A program made the position numbers and the translations under genes. The notes under the pieces are model-generated. The model ran no database searches. It was given only the letters and a program-made list of their open reading frames with translations, and was not told the origin of the DNA. Below are positions 18,022 to 26,283 of a stretch of 59,166 bases of DNA, piece after piece (position 1 is the stretch's first letter; each line of letters starts with the position of its first letter). Origin of the DNA: Pseudomonas mosselii. GTDB taxonomy: Bacteria; Pseudomonadota; Gammaproteobacteria; Pseudomonadales; Pseudomonadaceae. The stretch covers positions 1 to 59,166 of the forward strand of contig NZ_QJRP01000028.1 in the NCBI RefSeq assembly GCF_003205295.1. The letters are read 5' to 3'.

Positions 18022-19362
18022 ATGATCGAATCCGTCGACGATTTCCTGGCCCGGTTGCAGCAGCGCGACCCGGGCCAGCCCGAGTTCCATCAGGCCGTGG
18101 AGGAGGTGCTGCGCAGCTTGTGGCCCTTCCTCGAGCAGAACCCCCACTACCTTGAAGCCGGCATCCTCGAGCGTATGGTCGAGCCCGAGCGCGCCGTGCT
18201 GTTTCGCGTGTCGTGGGTCGATGACCAGGGCAAGGTCCAGGTCAACCGCGGCTACCGCATCCAGATGAGCAGCGCCATCGGCCCGTACAAGGGCGGCCTG
18301 CGCTTCCACCCGTCGGTGAACCTGGGCGTGCTCAAGTTCCTGGCCTTTGAGCAGGTGTTCAAGAACTCGCTGACTTCGCTGCCCATGGGCGGTGGCAAGG
18401 GCGGTTCGGACTTCGATCCGAAGGGCAAGAGCGACGCCGAAGTGATGCGCTTCTGCCAGGCATTCATGAGCGAGCTGTACCGTCACATCGGCGCCGACCT
18501 CGACGTGCCGGCCGGTGACATCGGTGTCGGCGCCCGCGAGATCGGCTTCCTGTTCGGTCAGTACAAGCGCCTGGCCAACCAGTTCACCTCGGTGCTGACC
18601 GGCAAGGGCATGACCTACGGCGGCAGCCTGATCCGCCCGGAGGCCACCGGCTACGGCTGCGTGTACTTCGCCGAAGAGATGCTCAAGCGCCAGGACAAGC
18701 GTATCGACGGTCGCCGCGTGGCGATCTCAGGCTCGGGCAACGTCGCCCAGTACGCCGCGCGCAAGGTCATGGACCTGGGCGGCAAGGTGATCTCGCTGTC
18801 CGACTCCGAAGGCACCCTGTTCTGCGAAGCCGGCCTGAGCGACGCGCAATGGGACGCGCTGATGGAGCTGAAGAACGTCAAGCGCGGCCGCCTCAGCGAG
18901 CTGGCCGGGCCGTTCGGCCTGGAGTTCCGCAAGGGCCAGACGCCGTGGAGCCTACCGTGCGACATCGCCCTGCCGTGCGCGACCCAGAACGAACTGAACG
19001 CCGAGGACGCCCGTACCCTGCTGCGCAACGGCTGCATCTGCGTGGCCGAGGGCGCCAACATGCCGACCACACTGGAGGCTGTGGATATCTTCATCGAGGC
19101 CGGCATCCTCTATGCGCCGGGCAAGGCTTCCAATGCCGGCGGCGTGGCCGTATCGGGCCTGGAGATGTCGCAGAACGCCATGCGCCTGTTGTGGACCGCG
19201 GGCGAGGTGGACAGCAAGCTGCACCACATCATGCAGTCGATTCACCATGCGTGTGTGCACTACGGCGAAGAGGCCGATGGCAGCATCAACTACGTCAAGG
19301 GCGCCAACATTGCCGGCTTCGTCAAGGTCGCTGATGCGATGTTGGCGCAGGGCGTGGTTTGA
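18022..19362 (+). CDS. gdhA: NADP-dependent glutamate dehydrogenase
   Basis: 446 residues from ATG 18022, which has GGTGAG nine bases upstream; ATG 18013 three codons earlier is in frame and also possible. The frame is open to 17740 but that stretch is promoter. Length and sequence match the hexameric small GDH of E. coli (447 aa). Visible blocks are KGGLRFHPSVN, the catalytic-lysine segment PMGGGKGGSDFDPKGKSD, and the cofactor-fold glycine stretch SGSGNVAQYA. The reaction is 2-oxoglutarate plus ammonium plus NADPH to glutamate. It is transcribed alone. Confidence 0.95.
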   Translation: MIESVDDFLARLQQRDPGQPEFHQAVEEVLRSLWPFLEQNPHYLEAGILERMVEPERAVLFRVSWVDDQGKVQVNRGYRIQMSSAIGPYKGGLRFHPSVNLGVLKFLAFEQVFKNSLTSLPMGGGKGGSDFDPKGKSDAEVMRFCQAFMSELYRHIGADLDVPAGDIGVGAREIGFLFGQYKRLANQFTSVLTGKGMTYGGSLIRPEATGYGCVYFAEEMLKRQDKRIDGRRVAISGSGNVAQYAARKVMDLGGKVISLSDSEGTLFCEAGLSDAQWDALMELKNVKRGRLSELAGPFGLEFRKGQTPWSLPCDIALPCATQNELNAEDARTLLRNGCICVAEGANMPTTLEAVDIFIEAGILYAPGKASNAGGVAVSGLEMSQNAMRLLWTAGEVDSKLHHIMQSIHHACVHYGEEADGSINYVKGANIAGFVKVADAMLAQGVV

Positions 19363-19423
19363 TTCGAGGTCATGGGGGCTGAAGTCTTGGCAAGACCGCT
19401 CCGCAGTCGCTTGTGCTAATAAC

Positions 19424-19595
19424 TTAGTACTAATACTTGCGTCACCAGGCTTCGTCTACTGGATGAAATCAGCTTGATTTCATAGGTTTGCGCAGCGCCC
19501 GCCGCTCTCTTCCACAGGTACTAACACCAAGTTGTGAACTACCTGTTTCTACCTCCTCGGCTTTCACTGCTGGTTGTAAGTACAACAACCAGCAG
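19424..19595 (+). promoter_or_regulatory. Inverted-repeat-rich leader of the collagen-like lipoprotein gene
   Basis: Four perfect dyads occur in 172 bp. TTAGTACTAA is at 19424-19433. ATGAAATCA-GCT-TGATTTCAT is at 19463-19483. ACAGGTA (19514-19520) pairs with TACCTGT (19540-19546). An 11-bp stem CTGCTGGTTGT/ACAACCAGCAG with a 7-nt loop is at 19567-19595. The last hairpin ends directly before the CGGGAG ribosome site (19596-19601) of the gene starting at 19609. No gene was found in 19363-19608. Confidence 0.55.
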
Positions 19596-19608
19596 CGGGA
19601 GTCTTCCC

Positions 19609-21159
19609 ATGAACACTCAAGCGTGGATCAAGGCCGCAACGGCGCTGACGATGATCATGTCCCTGGGCCTCACCGGTTGCAGCAGTGGCGGAGGTGGGCA
19701 TCACAGCGAGGTCGATGGTTCCTCGGCTGACGGCGGTACGGGCGCAGGCACAGGTGCGGGTGCTGGAGACTCGGGCGGCGGGGCCGGTGGCGGTGGCACG
19801 GGCACCGGTGGTGGCAGCACCCCGGGCGATGGCAGCGCAGGCACGGGTGAGGGCAGCGGCGGCTCCGGCGGCGGCACCACGCCCGGCGGCGGCGATGGCG
19901 GCACGGGCGGTGGCACCACGCCTACCGCCCTGGTCACCGGCCAGGTGGTCGATCAACTGGGCAACACCGTCTCCGGTGTCGGTGACGGCGTGAGCACTCT
20001 CGGCCAGGTGATCGGCTCGCTGCCCATCGCCGGCGACACCTCGTTGACCGGCGGCGTGGGTGCGCTGGTGTCGTCCGCCGGCAACGCGGTGGACAGTGTC
20101 GGCAGTGGCCTGAGCGACGGCCTGGGGCAACTGGGCACCGGCAACAATGCCGTGGGTACCACGGTAGGTGTTGTCGGCGCGGCCACCGGCGACCTGGGCA
20201 CGGGTGTCTCGGGCCTTGGCCAGGGCGTGACCGGACTGGCCAGCAACGGGCCGGTCGAGCAGGTAGCGGTGGTCAACCAGCTGGTCGCCGGGGCCGGGCA
20301 GGGCGTCGCCCGGGTCGGCCAGGCGGTGACCATGCTTGGCAACACGCTCTCGCCGGTCGGCACCAGCGGCCCGCTGGCCGGTGCGACCCAAGGCGCGAGC
20401 GATGCCCTGGTGCCGGTGGTCTCGCTGGTGGAAAACACAACGGCCAACGTCACCCGGCAGACCGGGCTCGCCGGCCCGCTCAACCAGACGTTGAATCAAA
20501 CCGGCACGGTCCTGAACCAGGCCGGCCAGCAACTGGCTGGCTCGGGTAATCCACTGGGCACCACGCTCGGGCAGGCGGTCACCAATACCGGCACCACCGT
20601 GAGCACCGCCAGCGGGCTGGCGCCGGCCACTGGCGGCGCGCGCACCGGGCTGCTGGAAACCGCTGGTGGCGTGGTGGCAGGTGCCGGTAGTGGCTTGGCC
20701 GCGAGTATTGGCAGCCCGACGGTTGGCGGTATCGGCGGCAGCATGGTGCAGGCGGGCAACAGCGTCGCCAGCCTGGGCCCAGTGCTCGGCGGCAACGGCG
20801 TGACCAACACGGCGGCAGGTACTCCTGCCGCGGCACTCACCCAGCAGGTGGGCAGCGGGCTCAATCCGGTGGTCGCCGGTGTGTCCAGCGTGACCCAGCA
20901 GGTCGGCGCCAGTACGGGGGCGGGGGCGCCTGTGGCCGGGTTGCTGAACCAGGTCGGTGGCGCGGAGGGTACCGTCGGCGCGCAATTGACCGGTGCCACG
21001 GCCAACCCGACGGTCAGCCAGGTGGGCGCGACGGTGACGGCTGTGGGCGCAACGGTCGGCCAGGCCGGTACCCTGGTCAACGCCAATGGCATACAGGGCA
21101 GCGGCCTTGGCGGTGCGTTGAGCGGCGTGACAGGCGCCCTGGCAGGCGGGCAGCGCTGA
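19609..21159 (+). CDS. Collagen-like Gly/Val-rich repeat lipoprotein, predicted surface protein
   Basis: 516 residues from ATG 19609, chosen because it gives a lipoprotein signal with lipobox LTGC (C24) and Ser at +2, which predicts outer-membrane sorting. Residues about 28-108 are Gly/Ser/Thr-rich (GTGAGTGAGAGDSGGGAGG), with GxG rather than strict G-x-y triplets. The rest is a long repetitive region of Gly-Val/Leu-x units such as VGTTVGVVGAATGDLGTGV, with polar Asn/Gln/Thr and no Cys after the lipobox. It looks structural or adhesive; no catalytic motif is present. The following gene is a TpsB transporter, but this protein has no recognisable TPS export domain, so a partnership is inference. 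Confidence 0.78.
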   Translation: MNTQAWIKAATALTMIMSLGLTGCSSGGGGHHSEVDGSSADGGTGAGTGAGAGDSGGGAGGGGTGTGGGSTPGDGSAGTGEGSGGSGGGTTPGGGDGGTGGGTTPTALVTGQVVDQLGNTVSGVGDGVSTLGQVIGSLPIAGDTSLTGGVGALVSSAGNAVDSVGSGLSDGLGQLGTGNNAVGTTVGVVGAATGDLGTGVSGLGQGVTGLASNGPVEQVAVVNQLVAGAGQGVARVGQAVTMLGNTLSPVGTSGPLAGATQGASDALVPVVSLVENTTANVTRQTGLAGPLNQTLNQTGTVLNQAGQQLAGSGNPLGTTLGQAVTNTGTTVSTASGLAPATGGARTGLLETAGGVVAGAGSGLAASIGSPTVGGIGGSMVQAGNSVASLGPVLGGNGVTNTAAGTPAAALTQQVGSGLNPVVAGVSSVTQQVGASTGAGAPVAGLLNQVGGAEGTVGAQLTGATANPTVSQVGATVTAVGATVGQAGTLVNANGIQGSGLGGALSGVTGALAGGQR

Positions 21160-21187
21160 CGCGACGGGCTACGCTCAAGGTGAGTGA

Positions 21188-21211
21188 GACCGACCGGTGC
21201 GCCGGTCGGTC
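21188..21211 (+). other. Perfect 10-bp hairpin between the lipoprotein and tpsB-like genes
   Basis: GACCGACCGG-TGCG-CCGGTCGGTC lies 28 bp after the lipoprotein stop and 32 bp before the next start. It lacks a T-run, so it is more likely an mRNA processing or stability element, or a partial attenuator, than a full terminator. Confidence 0.6.
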
Positions 21212-21243
21212 ACCCTGCCACCCGTGGATCATGGAGTGTCCGA

Positions 21244-22914
21244 ATGCGCCGATGGCTGGTGACGATGCTGGCGCTGTCCGTGGCCACTCTGGCGCGGGCC
21301 GAGCCCTTGCCGAGTTTCCTCAACAGCAACGAGACCGAGCGCCGCCTGCCCACGCCGAACCTGCCGGTGGACGCCTATCGCCCCGGCCCCGCCGGCCTGC
21401 GCGTACCCAGCGTGGACAGCGCACGCCAATCGCCGCTGCTGATGAGCACGCGGGTGGCGGTGCGCAAGGTGCGCTTTGAGGGCGGTACCGTCTACCCCCT
21501 GAGCGACCTGCGCGAGCACTACCAGCCGCTGATCGGCCGCGAGGTGACCCTCGCCGAACTGATCGAGGTCACCCGCCGCCTCACCCAGCGCTACCAGCAG
21601 GATGGCTACCTGCTGTCGTACGCCTACCTGCCGCCCCAGGACTTCGTCGAGGGTCGGGTGCGGGTAGTGCTGGTGGAAGGCTATATCCACGACTATCAGG
21701 TCGAGGGCGATATCGGTGCGGCGCGGGCTTACCTGGACCAGCTGATGGAGCGCCTCAAGGCCGAGCGTCCGCTGACCCGCGAGAGCTTCGAGCGCTATAC
21801 CAGCCTGGCCGGGCGCATCCCCGGGGTGACCTTCCAGGCCCAGGTGCCGCCCCCGGCCACCACCGATGGCGCGACCCGGCTGCTGGCCCAGGTCTCGCGC
21901 AAACCGTTTACCACCACCCTGAGCCTCAATGACGGCAGCCGCGACGACCTGCAGGCGCTGCTCGGCGCCAGCAGCAACGCGCAGACCCGTTTTGCCGAGC
22001 AACTGAGCGCCAGCGTGCTGGTGCCGCCGGGCGAGGACAAGGAGCATTACTACCGCCTCGACTACAGCCAGTTCCTCGATGCCGAGGGCTCGAAGCTGCT
22101 GTTGTCGGCCTCGCGCTACCGCAGCGATCCCAAGGCGCGCATCCGCCTGGACAACGGCATCGACCTGACCCAGCACCGTGAGAACGAACGCTACTCGGTG
22201 GGCATCAGCCAGTCGTTGATCGCTTCGCCCAGCGAGTGGCTGGAGGTGGTGGGTCGCTTCTATGTGGTCAACGACCGCATCGACTACCAGGTGGTGGGTT
22301 TCCCGCAGCGTCTGGACAGCGAGACCGATATTCGCGCGCTGTCCTTCGAGGGCGACTGGCGCAAGGCCGAGGCGCGGCGCCTGCGCATCCTCAGTGCCGG
22401 CGTCTACCAGGGCCTCGACCGGCTGGGGGCGAACACCAATGCCGACTACGACCTGGACTTCCTGCGCCTGCGGCTGTCGGGGGTGCAGAGCGACAACTTC
22501 ACCGACAACTGGCAGGGCGTGGCATCGGCGGCCGTCTACTGGAGCAACGACAGCCTGCCCGACAGCGAGCGGGCGGTGTTCGGTGGGCAGAACTTCGGGC
22601 GTGGCTACCCCAGCGACCAGGGCTCGGGTGACAAGGGCTGGGGGCTGGCCTACGAACTCAATTACAGCTTCCACCGCGACGGTGGATGGCTCAAGGTCGT
22701 GCAGCCTTACGTGGCGCTCGACACGGCGCGGGCCTGGTTCAACGAGCTGGACGTGAGGGACGCGAAGATGTCATCGGCGGCGCTGGGGCTGCGGTTTGGC
22801 GATATGCGCTACTACAACATCGCGGTCGAGGTGGCCAAGCCGATGTCGGACATCGCCCTGGACAGCTTCAACCGGCGGCCACGGCTGAACCTGAGTTTCA
22901 GTTATCAGCTGTAG
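21244..22914 (+). CDS. ShlB/FhaC/HecB-family two-partner secretion outer-membrane transporter (TpsB)
   Basis: 556 residues from ATG 21244; a longer frame upstream would include the hairpin and lacks a signal peptide at its start. A signal peptide ends at ALSVATLARA. Two POTRA domains follow: VRKVRFEGGTVYPLSDLRE onward at about 77-160, then a second to about 225 (LLAQVSRKP). The rest is a 16-strand-type barrel ending in the aromatic LSFSYQL. GRGY near residue 452 is the loop-6 motif that plugs the pore. TpsB proteins export long beta-helical TpsA partners. No TpsA is next to it; the only candidate neighbour is the collagen-like lipoprotein upstream. Confidence 0.88.
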   Translation: MRRWLVTMLALSVATLARAEPLPSFLNSNETERRLPTPNLPVDAYRPGPAGLRVPSVDSARQSPLLMSTRVAVRKVRFEGGTVYPLSDLREHYQPLIGREVTLAELIEVTRRLTQRYQQDGYLLSYAYLPPQDFVEGRVRVVLVEGYIHDYQVEGDIGAARAYLDQLMERLKAERPLTRESFERYTSLAGRIPGVTFQAQVPPPATTDGATRLLAQVSRKPFTTTLSLNDGSRDDLQALLGASSNAQTRFAEQLSASVLVPPGEDKEHYYRLDYSQFLDAEGSKLLLSASRYRSDPKARIRLDNGIDLTQHRENERYSVGISQSLIASPSEWLEVVGRFYVVNDRIDYQVVGFPQRLDSETDIRALSFEGDWRKAEARRLRILSAGVYQGLDRLGANTNADYDLDFLRLRLSGVQSDNFTDNWQGVASAAVYWSNDSLPDSERAVFGGQNFGRGYPSDQGSGDKGWGLAYELNYSFHRDGGWLKVVQPYVALDTARAWFNELDVRDAKMSSAALGLRFGDMRYYNIAVEVAKPMSDIALDSFNRRPRLNLSFSYQL

Positions 22915-22965
22915 GAGATCACACAGCCTTTCCGGGCTGCGCTGTCGCGCAGGGAACTGTTATCT

Positions 22966-23052
22966 CTGTGGGAGCGGGTTTACCCGCGAAGAATCCAGCG
23001 CGGTGTATGGCACCGGCTCCGCCGGTGTTCGCGGGTAAACCCGCTCCCACAG
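22966..23052. repeat. REP palindrome pair, GGAGCGGGT type
   Basis: CTGTGGGAGCGGGTTTACCC and its inverted copy flank a spacer containing CACCGGCTCCGCCGGTG, a second small dyad. It lies between the convergent ends of the tpsB-like gene and the receiver gene and accounts for nearly all of that gap. Confidence 0.88.
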
Positions 23053-23099
23053 GGTCAAGCAAAATCAATGGGTTACGTGTTGTCCCATTGGGACGCCAG

Positions 23100-23507
23100 C
23101 TATTTAACGGCCTGCATCAACGGCTTGGGAAACAGGTTCTCCAGCGTCTCGAGCAGGCGCGCGTGGTAGATCGGCTTGCGGAACAGGTCGAGCACCTGCA
23201 GCCGCAGAAGATCGCTGACATCGTCCATGTCGGCATGTCCGGACATGACGATTACCGGCAGGTGCTGGCGCGCGGTGTGGTCGCGCAGACGCTGCACCAG
23301 GCTCAGGCCGCTCTCCTCGGGCATGCGCAGGTCGGTGATCACCAGGGCGACGTCGGGGTGGCGGGTCAGTTGCTGCAGGGCGCCGCGCACCGAGGTGGCG
23401 GTGTGGCAACAGAAACCCTCGTTCTCCAGCAGTTCGGCCAGCTCCAGCAGGGCCTCTTCCTCGTCGTCCACCAGCAGGATCTGTTGACGCAAGGAAGAGG
23501 TCGGCAT
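23100..23507 (-). CDS. Stand-alone response-regulator receiver protein beside the Tad locus
   Basis: 135 residues, one receiver domain and nothing else. Acidic pocket D14/D15, phospho-acceptor D59 (VITDLRMP), S89 and K111 (FRKP) are all in place. It has no DNA-binding or enzymatic output domain. It lies 47 bp downstream of flp on the same strand and may be co-transcribed with it. The spacing of its phosphorylation residues equals that of the PprB-like regulator in this locus (D14/D15, D59). A role as extra phosphoryl acceptor for the PprA-like kinase is inference. Confidence 0.85.
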   Translation of the reverse strand: MPTSSLRQQILLVDDEEEALLELAELLENEGFCCHTATSVRGALQQLTRHPDVALVITDLRMPEESGLSLVQRLRDHTARQHLPVIVMSGHADMDDVSDLLRLQVLDLFRKPIYHARLLETLENLFPKPLMQAVK

Positions 23508-23554
23508 GGTCGGCTCCTGGCAGTGGGACTACACGTCATGCAGGTGCTGCGCGA

Positions 23555-23737
23555 TCACTGGGTGATCGCGGTCTTGATGGTGGTCATGATGGCCGACACC
23601 TCGGTCGAGATCGGCGTGACGAAGCCGGCCAGCACCACCGCCACCATGGCCGCGATCACCGCGTATTCGATACCGGAGGCGCCGTCCTTGCGCTGGAGGA
23701 AAGCCTTCACATGGATGAGGATCTGTTGCAGCAGCAT
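23555..23737 (-). CDS. flp: Flp-type type IVb pilin precursor
   Basis: 60 residues from ATG 23737. The frame stays open upstream to 23914 but those codons are the intergenic promoter region. It has a short charged leader (LQRKDG), then the Flp signature ASGIEYAVIAAMVAVVL with cleavage after Gly19 and Glu five residues into the mature part. A hydrophobic core and a Thr/Ser/Ile-rich tail follow. It should be processed by the prepilin peptidase at 32608-33078 and assembled by the Tad machine. It is divergent from rcpC, unlike many tad loci in which flp leads the operon on the same strand. Confidence 0.92.
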   Translation of the reverse strand: MLLQQILIHVKAFLQRKDGASGIEYAVIAAMVAVVLAGFVTPISTEVSAIMTTIKTAITQ

Positions 23738-23796
23738 GGCACTACTCCTTGCGCTCGATGGGCGCCGGTCGGCGGGGCTTGATAAGTGATACCCCT

Positions 23797-23805
23797 TTGC
23801 CATCA
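23797..23805 (-). promoter_or_regulatory. Shared Tad-locus motif TGATGGCAA upstream of flp
   Basis: On the minus strand this reads TGATGGCAAAGGGG and lies 60 bp before the flp start. The same nonamer or its core recurs at 23990, 33086 and 38231, always in non-coding DNA in front of Tad genes. Confidence 0.45.
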
Positions 23806-23989
23806 GAGCATCGCCAAGCCGTGGCGACCTGCAAATGTAAGAAAGCATTAATCCAAAAGTATTGGTTGTAATTGGCGGTGCTAAGTTTTTGTTTTGCCGA
23901 CGCGTCAATTTCATGGCTCTAAAAATGCGGTGCAGGTAATGGCGAAAGATAGCGGCTCAGCTACCGTCCAATAGCGAAATAGTTACCTT

Positions 23990-23998
23990 TTGCCATCA
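23990..23998 (-). promoter_or_regulatory. Shared Tad-locus motif TGATGGCAA upstream of rcpC
   Basis: On the minus strand this reads TGATGGCAAAAGGTAAC, 29 bp before the rcpC start. With the copy at 23797-23805 it brackets the 289-bp flp/rcpC divergent promoter region, which holds no gene and is AT-rich compared with its flanks. Confidence 0.42.
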
Positions 23999-24026
23999 TT
24001 GGTTTCGGGCGTAGGGGAGAGCGCAG

Positions 24027-24974
24027 ATGAGCAGTCGCCTGACCATGATCCTCGCCGGCCTGTTCCTGATCGCGGCCTTGCTCGCCGGATACTGGGGCCT
24101 GCGCCTGAGCCGTCCGGCCGAGCCGGCGCCGGCGCCATTGGCACCCCCAAGCGAAGCGGCGATCCCCGCCGCGCCCGTCCCTGCTGCACCGCCTGAGCCG
24201 CCGCGTTCGCCCATCGTGGTGCTGCGCAGGGCGGTGCCGGCCAACACCCCCCTGGGTGAGGACGACGTGCTGGTCGAGCGCCTGCAGGTGGTGCCGGCCG
24301 GCGCCTTCCAGCAACTCGACCAGGTGCTCGGGCGCCGCAGCACCCGGCCCCTGGCGGCGGGCAGCTGGCTGGACGAGTCGAGCTTCCAGGCCGGTGGCCC
24401 GCTGGCGCGGATGATCCGACCCCACGAGCGCGCCGTGGCCGTGGCCATCGACGATGTGAGCGGTGCCGCCGGGCAATTGCGCCCTGGCGATTTTGTCGAT
24501 GTGCTGCTGTTCCTGCGCGAGGAGAACAACAACCCGCAGTCTTCCGCCCAGGTGGTGCTGCCGGCCCTGCGCGTGCTCAGCGTCGACCAGCAGACCGGGT
24601 TGGCCAACGACGGGCGCCCGGCGCAGACGGCCGAAGAACAGAAAGCCCGCCGCGACCAGCAATCGCTGAACAGCAACACCACCCGCACCGTGGGTCTGGC
24701 CGTGCCCGAGGCCCTGGCAAGCCGGCTGATGCTGGCGGCCCAGGCCGGGACCTTGCGCCTGGCGGTGCGCAGCGCCGATGAACAATTGCTGGCGGCCTAC
24801 TGGTCCGGCCAGGCCGCCAGTGCGCAACTGGAGAGCGCCAACCGCGATCTCTATCGCTTCAGCCAGCTGTCCCAGGTGCCGCTGGCCAGCCAGGCTGCCG
24901 CCGCGGTGGCCGGCGCGCCGACCATGCAGATCATCCGCGGTGCGCAGAACGGCGACAACAACAAGACTCCCTGA
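24027..24974 (+). CDS. rcpC: Flp pilus assembly protein RcpC/CpaB
   Basis: 315 residues. N-terminal membrane anchor or signal (MILAGLFLIAALLAGYWGL), a Pro/Ala linker (about 32-60), then the SAF-type domain that begins IVVLRRAVPANTPLGEDDV. The RcpC/CpaB core follows with MIRPHERAVAVAIDDVSGAAGQLRPGDFVDVLL. It acts in the periplasm with the RcpA secretin. It is first in the run rcpC-rcpA-tadZ-tadA-tadB-tadC-tadD-DUF3613, with rcpA starting 19 bp after its stop. Confidence 0.92.
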   Translation: MSSRLTMILAGLFLIAALLAGYWGLRLSRPAEPAPAPLAPPSEAAIPAAPVPAAPPEPPRSPIVVLRRAVPANTPLGEDDVLVERLQVVPAGAFQQLDQVLGRRSTRPLAAGSWLDESSFQAGGPLARMIRPHERAVAVAIDDVSGAAGQLRPGDFVDVLLFLREENNNPQSSAQVVLPALRVLSVDQQTGLANDGRPAQTAEEQKARRDQQSLNSNTTRTVGLAVPEALASRLMLAAQAGTLRLAVRSADEQLLAAYWSGQAASAQLESANRDLYRFSQLSQVPLASQAAAAVAGAPTMQIIRGAQNGDNNKTP

Positions 24975-24993
24975 ACCGGCAAGGATGCGATCC

Positions 24994-26283
24994 ATGCGTA
25001 GTTCTTTGCGTGTTACTCCACGAGGCGAATGGCTGGCCCCGGCGCTGCTGGCCCTGGCCCTGCTCGCACCCACGGCGCAGGCGGCCAAGGGTTGCGCGGC
25101 GTTTGGCCAGTTGCCGTCGGTGATCGAGATGGACCAGGGTTTGCAGCAGGAGCTGCGCCTGCCGGTGGCCATCACCCGGGCGGCGGTGGGCGAGCCCAAG
25201 GTGGCCGATGTGCAGCCCAGCGGCGAGCGCGCCGTGCTGTTGACGGCGGTGGGGCAGGGCAGCACGAGCCTGATGCTGTGGACCGACTGCGCCGCGCAGC
25301 CGCACCGGGCCATGTTGTTCGTCAAGGGCCGGGCCAGCGCCGACATGACGGAAACGGCGCAGCTGCCCTCCGCCCAGGAAGACCTGCCGGTACAGGTGCA
25401 GGCCGACATCCGCTTCGTCGAGGTGCGCCGCCTCAAGTACAAGGAGGCCGGTGCGCGGCTGTTCTTCAAGGGCTCGAACAACAGCTTGATCGGCTCACCC
25501 GGCACCGTGCCCGACACGGTGGTACGGCCTGGCTACGTGCCGAGCACCGCCAGCGTGCCGAGCTCGGCCAACTACGCCGACGCACGGCCCGGCATCCCCC
25601 TCGACAACAGCGTTTTCAATATCGTCTGGGGCGGTGGCAGCAGCCGTTTCCTGGCGATGATCAACGCCCTGGAGAACAGCGGCTTCGCCTACACCCTGGC
25701 GCGCCCCAGCCTCACCGTGCTGAGCGGGCTGACCGCAAGCTTCCTGGCCGGTGGCGAGATCCCCATCCCGGTGCCCAGCAGCGGCAGTGACAACGTATCA
25801 ATCGAGTACAAGGAGTTCGGCGTGCGCCTGGCGCTGACCCCCACGGTGGTCAGCCGCAACCGCATCACTTTGAAGGTCGCTCCCGAGGTCAGCGAGCTGG
25901 ACTTCAACAATTCGGTGGTCATCGCCGGCACCCGGGTGCCGGGGCTCAGCGTGCGGCGCACCGACACCAGCATCTCCCTGGCCGATGGCGAGAGTTTCAT
26001 CATCAGCGGCCTGATCAGCAGCAACGTGCGATCGAACGTGGACAAGATGCCGGGGCTGGGCAACCTGCCGATCATCGGCGCGTTCTTTCGCCAGTCGGCG
26101 CTCAACCGCGAGGAGACCGAACTGCTGATGATCGTCACCCCGCACCTGGTCCAGCCGCTGGCCGCCAATGCGCGCCTGCCGGAGCTGCCGGGCGAGGCGC
26201 TGCGCACCTACGACCCCAGCTGGGGACGCCTGTTCTTCATGGAAAACGGCAACTTCGAAGGCCGTGGCGGGTTGTCCCAATGA
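24994..26283 (+). CDS. rcpA: Flp pilus secretin RcpA/CpaC
   Basis: 429 residues from ATG 24994, which has AAGGA eight bases upstream; a second ATG three codons earlier overlaps that ribosome site. The signal peptide ends at LLAPTAQA. The N-terminal pilus/BON-like domain (IEMDQGLQQELRLPVAITRAAVGEPKVADV) precedes the secretin domain. The latter is marked by GGEIPIPVPSSG, VEYKEFG-like IEYKEFGVRLALTPTV, and the end LIVTPHL-like MIVTPHLVQPL. It should form the outer-membrane ring for the Flp pilus. Its stop overlaps the tadZ ATG by 4 bp. Confidence 0.93.
   Translation: MRSSLRVTPRGEWLAPALLALALLAPTAQAAKGCAAFGQLPSVIEMDQGLQQELRLPVAITRAAVGEPKVADVQPSGERAVLLTAVGQGSTSLMLWTDCAAQPHRAMLFVKGRASADMTETAQLPSAQEDLPVQVQADIRFVEVRRLKYKEAGARLFFKGSNNSLIGSPGTVPDTVVRPGYVPSTASVPSSANYADARPGIPLDNSVFNIVWGGGSSRFLAMINALENSGFAYTLARPSLTVLSGLTASFLAGGEIPIPVPSSGSDNVSIEYKEFGVRLALTPTVVSRNRITLKVAPEVSELDFNNSVVIAGTRVPGLSVRRTDTSISLADGESFIISGLISSNVRSNVDKMPGLGNLPIIGAFFRQSALNREETELLMIVTPHLVQPLAANARLPELPGEALRTYDPSWGRLFFMENGNFEGRGGLSQ

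Noticed and set aside
19564..20985. Long open frame (473 codons) antisense to the collagen-like lipoprotein gene
   Set aside because: It is the shadow of a GC-rich repetitive gene; it has no ribosome site or recognisable domain, while the sense protein has a clear lipoprotein signal.
21188..21211. Hairpin as a full terminator between the lipoprotein and TpsB genes
   Set aside because: There is no T-run after the stem, so the two genes may still be co-transcribed.
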